DNA from: JBGSZX01 sp964640545 | GTDB taxonomy: Bacteria; Bdellovibrionota; UBA2428 | DNA length: 10,309 nt | Direction of reading: 5' to 3' | Assembly: GCA_964640545.1 (NCBI GenBank) | Contig: CAZXHL010000092.1 | Location: 1-10,309, forward strand | In this document: piece by piece, positions 1 through 7,267 of the stretch | How the letters are laid out: each line of letters starts with the position of its first letter | Position numbering within the stretch: position 1 is the first letter of the stretch | Translations under genes and position numbers: made by a program | Notes under the pieces: generated by a model | The model's database searches: none | Told to the model about the DNA's origin: nothing | The model's input: the letters and a program-made list of their open reading frames with translations, nothing else

Positions 1-1
1 A

Positions 2-496
2 ACTCCTAGCGCCGCTTATTTAAAAATCTGGGAAGGTCTTTGCCGGTTTGGATCTTTCCCTCGAAAAGGCGATGACTGCATTGATCTCGGAAGCTCCCCG
101 GGCTCATGGACGCAAGCCCTCCTAGAATTAGGATGCTCGGTCCTAAGCGTTGATAAAGCCAACCTCGCTATTGAGTCTCGGCCAGAATTAACTTTTCTGA
201 AGAAAGATGCCTTTAAGATAGATCCCCTAAGCCCACCGATTCCCGAATCTCCTAAGTGGATTTTTTCAGATATTATCTGCTACCCAGAAAAGCTACTGGA
301 GCTCGCCAAAACCTGGAAGGCAGCACACCCCAGTGCTAATTTTATCTTTACGATCAAATTTCAAGGCCCCTGGGATCGCAAGATAGTAAAAGAATTCGAA
401 GCCATCCCGAATTCAAAAGTTATTCACCTGTACAACAACAAGCATGAGCTGTCCTGGCTTTCTAAGCCCGCATCTGCTTTTGTTAAGAATCAGTGA
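2..496 (+). CDS. RlmM/FtsJ-like rRNA 2'-O-ribose methyltransferase, C-terminal part (5' end outside window)
   Basis: The frame is open from base 2 to a TGA at 494-496, giving 164 residues of the catalytic domain; the start lies off the left edge. It is a Rossmann-fold SAM-dependent methyltransferase. Residues 28-36 read DLGSSPGSW (motif I, SAM binding), followed by the acidic SVDK at 49-52 and KKDAF at 67-71. The FtsJ/RlmE/RlmM K-D-K-E catalytic tetrad can be placed at K8 (PSAAYLK), D90 (FSDII), K119 (FTIKF) and E149 (HELSW). The order and spacing of PS..LK, DLG.SPG.WT, SVD, FSD, IK and a late E match the C-terminal half of E. coli RlmM, which methylates C2498 of 23S rRNA, better than RlmE. 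The family acts in the cytoplasm on rRNA. The missing N-terminus would show whether an RlmM-type THUMP-like domain is present. Family is confident; the exact target nucleotide is inferred. It is unrelated in function to the downstream lipoproteins. Confidence 0.85.
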   Translation, partial: TPSAAYLKIWEGLCRFGSFPRKGDDCIDLGSSPGSWTQALLELGCSVLSVDKANLAIESRPELTFLKKDAFKIDPLSPPIPESPKWIFSDIICYPEKLLELAKTWKAAHPSANFIFTIKFQGPWDRKIVKEFEAIPNSKVIHLYNNKHELSWLSKPASAFVKNQ

Positions 497-554
497 TGTC
501 TCATACCTAGAACACTTTCAAGCGATTGTAGGTCTTTGAAATCCTAATCTTTTC

Positions 555-569
555 ACCCATTCTTAATCT
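555..569 (+). promoter_or_regulatory. Shared gapped element ACCC-N3-CTTAATCT upstream of the first lipoprotein gene
   Basis: The sequence reads ACCC ATT CTTAATCT. The same ACCC-N3-CTTAATCT arrangement recurs at 3509-3523 ahead of the paralogous lipoprotein gene and was not noticed elsewhere in the window. It sits 73 bp before the ATG here and 51 bp before it there. It could be a regulator site, part of an unfamiliar promoter, or a remnant of the duplication that made the pair. No known regulator is recognised. Confidence 0.3.
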
Positions 570-571
570 TA

Positions 572-600
572 TTGTGGCCAAGCTCATTCTTACGTATCGA
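572..600 (+). promoter_or_regulatory. Weak sigma-70-like promoter candidate for the 643-3432 gene
   Basis: A -35-like TTGTGG (572-577) is followed after 17 bp by a poor -10-like TATCGA (595-600, 3 of 6 consensus positions). If real, transcription would start near 606-608, so the RNA would begin essentially at the hairpin that holds the ribosome binding site. The match is weak and the call is tentative. Confidence 0.22.
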
Positions 601-603
601 TGG

Positions 604-637
604 CCTCGTCTCAAATTGATATTTTGAATAGACGAGG
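604..637 (+). promoter_or_regulatory. Bulged hairpin that encloses the ribosome binding site of the 643-3432 gene
   Basis: CCTCGTC (604-610) pairs perfectly with GACGAGG (631-637). TCAAA (611-615) pairs with TTTGA (623-627). The loop is 616-622, and ATA (628-630) bulges on the 3' side, so twelve base pairs form. The GAGG at 634-637 is the Shine-Dalgarno, five bases before the ATG at 643, and is wholly inside the 3' arm. The fold would hide the SD, as in RNA thermometers or other translational switches. The pairing is read directly; regulation is inferred. Confidence 0.5.
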
Positions 638-642
638 ACTTT

Positions 643-3432
643 ATGCTTAGAAGATTTAAAAATTCCAGATCAAAGTACCATTACTCTTTAGTTCTTCTCT
701 GGTCGCTTGCTGCGTGTATTCCAGGCCAAGAGAAATCGCAAGTAGAGTTACAAGAGTCAGAAGTATTCGGTGTATCTCCAGAAACCGTTTTGGTCACCTG
801 GGCTGAATCCACGACCTCAGACTACTATGAGCTAGTTCCCCAAAGATCGACCCAATCAGAAATCGCAACCAAAGCAAATCAAAGTCTTATCTCTGGCTTG
901 ATTCAACAAAGCGTTCCCTACGTTTATTCAGTATTTGGAGTCCGAGGCCAAGGGATGCGGGATTCAAAGCCACTAGCCGTTGTAAAATTCAAACCATGGC
1001 CAACTTTTGAGAAGGCCAGCTTTAGCTACGAACAGCTCGGGCTAACAACACTAATATCATGGGACTATAAGCCCTGGAACAGCGGACTCGCCATGTCCGA
1101 GAACGCAAAGCTCAACACTAGAATTGAATGTGCTTTCAGCACAAAGCAGAACATCAACAATTCCTTCGAGGACAGTGATGCTATCGTTAACGAAGCATTT
1201 ATGTCGGATGGCAATCTGGTGCTGACTCACGACCGTCTGGATCCATATTCAACTTATTTCATGTCATGCAAGGCTCACTTCGTAGATGGAGTTGTTTCTC
1301 AGTCTACCAACACCCTCGAGCTACCCCCGCTTCTAACTTTTGCAGGCGATTGCCCCAAGGAAGTCATTGCTGAAGAAAACTCTGGAGTTGATTACAGATG
1401 TGATCTCAACCTCGTTGACAATTCCACGACTAACATTCAAGAACGAATCAATCGTATCTCTGAAGATCGCGCCTTCTTTTCTTCTTTAAATCTATCACTT
1501 TCTCAAAACGGATCTTTGACAAGTTGCCAATGGATCCAACAGGATGGAAACAGCCATTCCTTCATCAACAAGATCAGCCGCCCGTCCCCATCAAAAGACC
1601 TTCCTTTCGATGCTCTCAGCACCGTCTGCACATTGGCCGTGAATGTTGATGGATTCCAAGTTTACAACTGGCCGACCCCCTACACTAGTCAGATTGAAGT
1701 CAAGCAACCAGACCTCTACAACCTTTTCCCGTCTTTTGCAGTTAGAGCCCTTTCTGGTGCTCTTGCTGGATGTCACCTGGGCTACACATGCACTCCCCCA
1801 AAGATTGAAAAATCCGATGTCTTTTCTGACTTTGGAAATGAACTTAGCTATTTTATGGGTGGGAGCAATCCTTTCTCCGCCACGTCAGACACTCGGCTTT
1901 ATGGACTTGCAGAGGGATCAAATTTTAATGTCGTCGACCCCAACCAAAAAATCGATGGCGTATTAGTGATTCCAAAAGTCGAAATTACGAATTCTAACTT
2001 TTTGGCACAGCTCGGCCTCGGCAGTGAGGATACCTGGACCCTATCAAATATGCTCACAGCCCAATTTCTGCCACAAGGAGAAACGGCCTATCGAAGCGCT
2101 GCAAAAGATAGCTTTAAGAATGGAGTTTTAGAGGAAGAAAGTGTCGAGTTTATAATGCCAAATGCCTCCAAACTACAATCGTATACAAATGGGGCTAGCT
2201 TTCGCACTTTAGGTGGAGAATTTGGATTTAGATCGACCGACGCCAGTAATCAAATAACCCAAGCAACGGTAAGTCCCTCAGGCACTGGTAGTGTTTTCAG
2301 CAATCTCATTGAGCATCAATATGAAGTGACCTCTCAAAACAATGCCTTTATTGTGTCTCTAGACGATGGAACATCTCGGACCATAACATTAGCTGCAGGA
2401 ACTTACAGCGGTGTTGAAATGTTCCGCTTAGTCGAACTTGCTCTTAACAACTCTTTCGGAAATCAAGCATTCTTTAAACTCTCCTTTGAAGAGAACACTT
2501 CGATTGTTAAAGTTACTTCGTCTAGATCTTTTAAGTTTAGCACTCCTGCTCTATTACTTGGCTTCAATACAGCCACTAGTATAAGCTCTTTCACACAAAG
2601 AGCGAGTTCCGAAAGTGGAGCCATGAAACCAAAGTCTTCGTTTCCGGACTTTAAACCGAGGACAATTCTTTGTCTTGGAGACGTTGTCTTAGACGAAACC
2701 ATGATTCTTTCTGGTCATTCAGCTAGTTCCGCGAGCCACCCCGATGAAGTCGGCGCAATCTATGTCGAAACGAATCTCGAAGAAGGGTGTCGAATCTATT
2801 CGACTCAATCAATCTTTATTCAAGGTCACCTTGTACCAATCCGAGTCAGAAAAGATCCCAGTGCTCCGCTCGTATGGAATAACATTGACCCCGATTTCGT
2901 AGACATACTTCCAGACGCCGTGATTCAACTCTCAAGCGCAAAGTCCGTGATTTTTGGATTTGTGGATACCGTCAGTGCCAACAATGAAATGTCTCTTAGC
3001 GGTTGGAGCGCAGGAAGAAGAGGCCCCAGTGGACCACTTGGTACTTTAGCCGAAAGGATCATGTTGACCTCCAAGGGTCCTTCGCTAACTACGGCTGGAG
3101 GATTTTTACAATCCATTGCTGAAGAGGGGGAACGAGCTGGATCCGCTATCCCTGACTTTTTCAGATTTCCAAATGACTACGATAGCAACTCCAACCTATA
3201 CCCATCGAGCATTAGTGGAAATTCAGCCTTTGCCGCAAAGAACCTCGTCGTACATGCTCCGATATTTCTTTGGAACTATCACGGCGACATCACGGGGAGT
3301 ATTATCGCCGAAATTGCCCTCTTCCCTTACTCTCTAAATTTTTCGACTGAGGCGTTTCCGACGAACACCAAGATCTTACCTCTATACGGTGCTGAAGAGC
3401 GCCCCCTTCAAGTGAAGTCTTCGTTAAAATAG
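643..3432 (+). CDS. Large surface lipoprotein with FnIII/Ig-like N-terminus, paralogue of the next gene
   Basis: The 929-residue product is a lipoprotein: basic N-region, hydrophobic core, then lipobox LAAC with Cys25 as the lipidated residue. The ATG at 643 has GAGG five bases upstream. Residues about 38-115 resemble a fibronectin-III sandwich (FGVSPETVLVTW). WPTFE (119-123) starts a second sandwich with C163 and C209. A third begins at CPKE (C237) and holds C253, C295 and C329. Residues 377-383 are CHLGYTC, in the position where the paralogue has its CxxCH. Residues about 557-645 form a distinct module (TITLAAGTYSG ... LLLGF) missing from the paralogue. From about 665 to the end is a beta-rich domain (LCLGDV at 676-681, EGCRIY, then WNYHGDITGSIIAE from 877). 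That domain is reminiscent of choice-of-anchor-A or pilus-tip DUF7305-type repetitive beta folds. The gene lies 142 bp before its longer paralogue. No catalytic site is recognised. A surface or outer-membrane adhesin or structural role is inferred. Confidence 0.8.
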   Translation: MLRRFKNSRSKYHYSLVLLWSLAACIPGQEKSQVELQESEVFGVSPETVLVTWAESTTSDYYELVPQRSTQSEIATKANQSLISGLIQQSVPYVYSVFGVRGQGMRDSKPLAVVKFKPWPTFEKASFSYEQLGLTTLISWDYKPWNSGLAMSENAKLNTRIECAFSTKQNINNSFEDSDAIVNEAFMSDGNLVLTHDRLDPYSTYFMSCKAHFVDGVVSQSTNTLELPPLLTFAGDCPKEVIAEENSGVDYRCDLNLVDNSTTNIQERINRISEDRAFFSSLNLSLSQNGSLTSCQWIQQDGNSHSFINKISRPSPSKDLPFDALSTVCTLAVNVDGFQVYNWPTPYTSQIEVKQPDLYNLFPSFAVRALSGALAGCHLGYTCTPPKIEKSDVFSDFGNELSYFMGGSNPFSATSDTRLYGLAEGSNFNVVDPNQKIDGVLVIPKVEITNSNFLAQLGLGSEDTWTLSNMLTAQFLPQGETAYRSAAKDSFKNGVLEEESVEFIMPNASKLQSYTNGASFRTLGGEFGFRSTDASNQITQATVSPSGTGSVFSNLIEHQYEVTSQNNAFIVSLDDGTSRTITLAAGTYSGVEMFRLVELALNNSFGNQAFFKLSFEENTSIVKVTSSRSFKFSTPALLLGFNTATSISSFTQRASSESGAMKPKSSFPDFKPRTILCLGDVVLDETMILSGHSASSASHPDEVGAIYVETNLEEGCRIYSTQSIFIQGHLVPIRVRKDPSAPLVWNNIDPDFVDILPDAVIQLSSAKSVIFGFVDTVSANNEMSLSGWSAGRRGPSGPLGTLAERIMLTSKGPSLTTAGGFLQSIAEEGERAGSAIPDFFRFPNDYDSNSNLYPSSISGNSAFAAKNLVVHAPIFLWNYHGDITGSIIAEIALFPYSLNFSTEAFPTNTKILPLYGAEERPLQVKSSLK

Positions 3433-3436
3433 CGGA

Positions 3437-3472
3437 AGCTGTTTAAGAATTGAGACACAATTATTAAAAGCT
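3437..3472 (+). other. AU-rich imperfect stem-loop just after the first lipoprotein stop codon
   Basis: AGCT (3437-3440) pairs with AGCT (3469-3472). TTTAA (3442-3446) pairs with TTAAA (3464-3468). AATTG (3448-3452) pairs with CAATT (3458-3462) around loop AGACA. One base is bulged (3441) and there is one G-A mismatch (3447/3463). It begins four bases after the TAG at 3430-3432. No T-run follows on either strand, so it is not a textbook intrinsic terminator. It may be an attenuator or an mRNA 3'-end stabiliser between the two lipoprotein genes. Confidence 0.35.
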
Positions 3473-3508
3473 AAACACATGAAATAAAAGGAATATTTAA
3501 GACAATTA

Positions 3509-3536
3509 ACCCGCCCTTAATCTAACCAAAAGTTAG
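3509..3536 (+). promoter_or_regulatory. Second copy of the shared element, overlapping a small hairpin
   Basis: ACCC GCC CTTAATCT at 3509-3523 repeats the element at 555-569. Its last two bases fall in a 5-bp hairpin, CTAAC (3522-3526) and GTTAG (3532-3536), with loop CAAAA. No convincing -35/-10 pair is visible in 3433-3574. There is also no strong Shine-Dalgarno next to the ATG at 3575, since the closest GAGG (3544-3547) is 27 bases away. The A-rich AATAAAATAAAG just before the start may help initiation. Confidence 0.3.
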
Positions 3537-3574
3537 GAATTTAGAGGCAACGAAGGCTTCAATAAAATAAAGTT

Positions 3575-6500
3575 ATGAAATCACGAATCAACATTATAAC
3601 AATTGCACTAACCGCCCTGCTTTCAGCCTGTCTGACGCCAGCTACAGATCAAAGCTTTTCAGCTTCGAAGGGCGAGAACGGGGAACAGCTTAATGAGGGG
3701 TTTTACGGATTCTCTCCCTCAAGTGTCAGCGTCGTTTGGAGCAAACCTGAGCCCTGGGCGAGCTACAATGTATTTCATAATCTAGGAGGCATAGAATCTG
3801 CTCTAGAGACTCTCGTCGCCGAATCCCGCGTGATCAACCTCAATTCAAATTCTTTCTATAACTTGGCTTTATACGGGGAAAGCAATGACGGATTAACTTC
3901 GAACAACTCTCTGCTAAAAAAGCAAATCAGAACTTGGCCGACCTTTGAGTACTCCCAAGGATTCAGCTTCAGCGAGCCGAACGGAAGCAAAGCTCCCTAC
4001 GGTCTTCAACTAAACATGGAATACAATCCGTTTGAAATACTTGCCCCCGGTCCGGGAGTCACCAACGCCACAAAAGTAGATTGCTTCTTTTCGGACACAC
4101 GCAACCCAGGTGCGAGCAATCCCATGACCGATCCACTAGCTAAACACAAAAAGTTTCTACTCAAAGACGGTTCCTTATTTATTGGAATTCAGGATATTGA
4201 ATTTCTCAATTCTAAACTCGTCAATTGCAGGGTCACCTACGCAGACGACACCACTAGCACCTTCAATCAACCCAAGCTTGCACGCGCCATCAATGGTGGA
4301 GAATATGGCAATTGTCCAAAAGAACTCTTACAAGAAGAAGAATACATCTGTGATAGCTTCGGCCTTGCCATTCCAGGAACTTCTAACAAAATTTATGGTA
4401 TTCAAGGCAAGAAACCTCGCTTCGAATTTACAAAAAATACCTGTAGCTGGTTAAAGATCGAAGTCGACCCCGTCACAGGAGACGATCGTATTGTTGGCAG
4501 TCCGGGCAACTTAGACGTGGGGTCATGTGAATACATCTACCAAGTCAAATCAGACGGATATTTTAACCCATCAGACTATGCGGTGATCAACCATCAAGTA
4601 ACCATCCACAACAAACAGCCTTCCATTGCCTTATTTGAAAAAGGCGGCCAAAGTTTTATGGCCCTCGTAAACTCCATACCAACGATTGTTTTTAGAGAAA
4701 GAAGAATCGGAGACAATCATTCAACAACAACCTTATCTCCAACATTTGGCGCCGTAATGGATAGTCAGGGTGTCGTCACCTTGGACAACTACCAACTGGA
4801 AAGTACCGAGGAAGTCTACGCTAGGAATAGATCCCTGTCAGATACCGGGGGGAGATATCTTCTACAACCATCGACTTGTTCCTCACATTTAGAAGTGGGA
4901 TCGGGAATTAACGGAAGAGTTTTGTCGATCGACTCTTTGACTGGAGCCATCTCCCTCCAAATGAGAGCTGGCTTTTATGGAGATTGCGAACTTTCCATAA
5001 GCTACCGAGATGGGACAGGCTATTCAAACGAGAGCTCAAACTCACTCAAACTTAGAGTTCGCGTTTACCCCTTCAACAATGCTCCTCGCTATATTGCTTG
5101 GACTGGCCAGAATAGTGACCCGGCTATCAAAAATGTCGACCGTTGTGGCACCAGCAGCAATTCATTCTGTTATGTCAATAACACCAAAGAAAATGTCGTT
5201 TATCTAGATGCTGGAGGGGATAGCGTCTCTGGATTTGCCGACTACTACAAGGAAGATCAAGACATCAATTCTGAGATCATCGGGGCGTATGAAGTGGCTC
5301 CGAATGCAAGCAGTACAGAACTGACTCCTGATGAGTTTTATCTTCGCGCAACCAAGCTTCCCTCAGGAAACGCGAACACAGCTAATGATGACACCCACGT
5401 CATCTTATTTGAACCTAGACGAAAAACACTTCGGAAAGTTAGAATCGATCTCGTCTACAGAGACACCGGATACTCCTGCACCGAAATCCATCAGAAATAC
5501 TCTCGCCCTTCCGATGGGAATTGGTGCGACGAGAGCACACATGGTCCTCTTTTCGGCACAAGATTTTTGAATCAAAGCTTTGAAATTGTTATTGATGAGA
5601 TTCTCCAAAATCTTTCACCTTCTCTCGTATCTTCTCAGTTTACATGCGTCCTTTGTCACGCCAATGTGGTTGGAGATTTCATCACAGATTTTGGTTTAAA
5701 ATTTAAAGGAGGTGCTACTGGTAGCGTCAACGGGCTTCAAGACACCATCCACGGCTTTAGAGCTCAAGGACTCGCAACTGAGGATGCGGCCGCACTTGCT
5801 GCGATGACCAACAGTTCTATTGCTCCCGAATACACAATCTCTGGTTCCTTCTATGTGCCCTACAATCTCATAGCCCTCAACAACTCCACATCTTCTGATG
5901 TAAACGGCTACCAAGTCAGGCACAACGCCTCCATGAAGTCTGATCTTGCATCCAACAACAACAGTCCCGACGGAATTGTTTCACCATGGGCTGGAAGACC
6001 TTATGTCTCCATACGTGAATTTCTCGAAGGCACAACTTTACAAAAGTCTGGAATTTCAATTGGCTCTCCGGGAAACAAACGAGGAGCGATACTTGGAAAA
6101 ATGGCTTCCGGAGAAGAGGTCGTAGCCCTAGCTTATGGCTATGGAAACGATATCAAAGACACCGCAAATAATGGAAGCGGCTCCCAAAGAATCAGGACTG
6201 TAGACATCAATGACATCACTCAGAATGATCTAAAAACAGTTCTTAACGACAGGAATCTTGCTCATACTATCAACTGGAACAGTTCCTTACCTCAGACGAG
6301 TATTCTATATAGAGAGGAGCAATTAGATAGCTACGGTTATGAATATGGCTTGCCAACACCAGAATTTTTTGTGCGAAACGATCTGCCAGATGGAGCGTTC
6401 TACTCCAACCTCGATGCTCAAGGGAACAATAGAACCATCTATTGTTTTGGAGATGTGATGATCAAGGGCGACCTACTCCTTCGAGCCGTGTCTCCGACAG

Positions 6501-7225
6501 ATGTTCCAAGAATTGTGACGAATGATGGTGGATGCAGGTTATACGTCGATGGCCAAGTGGGAATCTATGGAGCACCTGGACGGCATGCGGCTTATGAAGG
6601 CATTCAGATCTACAAAGAGCTGGACGATGGATCGCTTCAACTTGTAGCACCCACAGACAACAGCCAAAAACATCATCTACAGATCATAGCCACTCATCAT
6701 ATTAGAATGAACCTCGGCCCTGACTCTGGTGGAGTTTCTAAGTTTGGTGTCACAGATGATCCATGGGAGTGGGACGCTGGTGCCCTTTTCGTGATCCCTG
6801 ACCAAATGAGTTGTTCGGGCCAATCCGGTAACTTGACCAATGGATCCTGTCTGGATGGAGGAAACAAATGTATATCCTTCAAAGAAGAAAAAGGTCCGCG
6901 GTGGGGGCACACCGGTCACTTCTACGGCAGCACAGATAGGGTAGCTGGCGGTCTTCCTGCGTGCGCTTCTGGAACGGTTGGGATGAATCCTGACGCCGTT
7001 AGCTCTCCCTTTTTCAGGAAGCGAATTAATTACTCCCGAGTTCTCTTTCACTCGAGAGAGATACGCTTTAGAAATTTTGGTGACATCCGCGGATCCCTTA
7101 TGGGAAAAAATGTTCTTGGGCCCGTTGGTTCACTAAAATTTATCTATCCCGATTTCTTGCGAGAGGTGACCCCATTTCCGGCCCTCAGAGAATCTGGGAT
7201 TATCCCATTTGATATTAGCTTCTAA
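3575..7225 (+). CDS. Giant surface lipoprotein with Ig-like domains and a single CxxCH haem-c motif
   Basis: The 1216-residue product has a signal peptide ending in lipobox LSAC, lipidated at Cys19; this supports the ATG at 3575 despite a weak ribosome site. The N-terminal part matches the preceding protein: FnIII-like about 38-118, WPTFE at 121-125, then cysteines 170, 218, 247 (CPKE), 259, 290 and 318. Residues about 350-505 are an extra Ig/cadherin-like stretch closing with VRVYPFNNAP (495-504), like VNDAP linkers of tandem surface domains. Residues 691-695 are CVLCH, a canonical cytochrome-c attachment motif in the context FTCVLCHANVVGDF. The C-terminal beta-rich domain has YCFGDV (956-961), GGCRLYVDG (C987) and FRNFGDIRGSLMG, paralleling the shorter paralogue. 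A cysteine-bearing insertion around 1085-1135 is unique to this copy. Covalent haem binding is predicted from the motif. The distal ligand and electron partners are unknown. It lies 20 bp before a small exported protein, which may be a partner. Confidence 0.82.
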   Translation: MKSRINIITIALTALLSACLTPATDQSFSASKGENGEQLNEGFYGFSPSSVSVVWSKPEPWASYNVFHNLGGIESALETLVAESRVINLNSNSFYNLALYGESNDGLTSNNSLLKKQIRTWPTFEYSQGFSFSEPNGSKAPYGLQLNMEYNPFEILAPGPGVTNATKVDCFFSDTRNPGASNPMTDPLAKHKKFLLKDGSLFIGIQDIEFLNSKLVNCRVTYADDTTSTFNQPKLARAINGGEYGNCPKELLQEEEYICDSFGLAIPGTSNKIYGIQGKKPRFEFTKNTCSWLKIEVDPVTGDDRIVGSPGNLDVGSCEYIYQVKSDGYFNPSDYAVINHQVTIHNKQPSIALFEKGGQSFMALVNSIPTIVFRERRIGDNHSTTTLSPTFGAVMDSQGVVTLDNYQLESTEEVYARNRSLSDTGGRYLLQPSTCSSHLEVGSGINGRVLSIDSLTGAISLQMRAGFYGDCELSISYRDGTGYSNESSNSLKLRVRVYPFNNAPRYIAWTGQNSDPAIKNVDRCGTSSNSFCYVNNTKENVVYLDAGGDSVSGFADYYKEDQDINSEIIGAYEVAPNASSTELTPDEFYLRATKLPSGNANTANDDTHVILFEPRRKTLRKVRIDLVYRDTGYSCTEIHQKYSRPSDGNWCDESTHGPLFGTRFLNQSFEIVIDEILQNLSPSLVSSQFTCVLCHANVVGDFITDFGLKFKGGATGSVNGLQDTIHGFRAQGLATEDAAALAAMTNSSIAPEYTISGSFYVPYNLIALNNSTSSDVNGYQVRHNASMKSDLASNNNSPDGIVSPWAGRPYVSIREFLEGTTLQKSGISIGSPGNKRGAILGKMASGEEVVALAYGYGNDIKDTANNGSGSQRIRTVDINDITQNDLKTVLNDRNLAHTINWNSSLPQTSILYREEQLDSYGYEYGLPTPEFFVRNDLPDGAFYSNLDAQGNNRTIYCFGDVMIKGDLLLRAVSPTDVPRIVTNDGGCRLYVDGQVGIYGAPGRHAAYEGIQIYKELDDGSLQLVAPTDNSQKHHLQIIATHHIRMNLGPDSGGVSKFGVTDDPWEWDAGALFVIPDQMSCSGQSGNLTNGSCLDGGNKCISFKEEKGPRWGHTGHFYGSTDRVAGGLPACASGTVGMNPDAVSSPFFRKRINYSRVLFHSREIRFRNFGDIRGSLMGKNVLGPVGSLKFIYPDFLREVTPFPALRESGIIPFDISF

Positions 7226-7267
7226 AGAGTTAATATGATTTTAGAATGGACACTAAAAAGCGCATAA
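7225..7267 (+). other. Ribosome site and 10-codon mini-ORF overlapping the start of the 7246 gene
   Basis: AAGAG (7225-7229), touching the stop of the upstream lipoprotein, is ideally spaced (5 bases) for an ATG at 7235 but 16 bases from the ATG at 7246. The 7235 ATG opens a 10-residue frame (MILEWTLKSA) ending at TAA 7265-7267. It is out of frame with, and overlaps, the true gene start. It may be an accident or a decoy/coupling ORF that tunes translation of the exported protein. Confidence 0.25.

Noticed and set aside
505..541. Terminator after the methyltransferase gene
   Set aside because: Only short pairings exist (ACCTA/TAGGT at 505-509/529-533 and TTTCAA/TTGAAA at 516-521/536-541), mutually exclusive, with no convincing T-run placed after a GC-rich stem.
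3437..3472. Intrinsic terminator between the two lipoprotein genes
   Set aside because: The stem is AU-rich and imperfect, and no run of T follows on either strand, so it is listed only as a stem-loop.
3450..3478. TTGAGA at 3450-3455 as a -35 box for the second lipoprotein gene
   Set aside because: The hexamer 17 bp downstream is AAACAC, and no -10-like sequence is found at 16 or 18 bp; the site also falls in the stem-loop at 3437-3472.
6677..7051. A 124-codon minus-strand open frame inside the giant lipoprotein gene
   Set aside because: It is antisense to a well-supported coding region with conserved beta-domain motifs and shows no recognisable domain or promoter.
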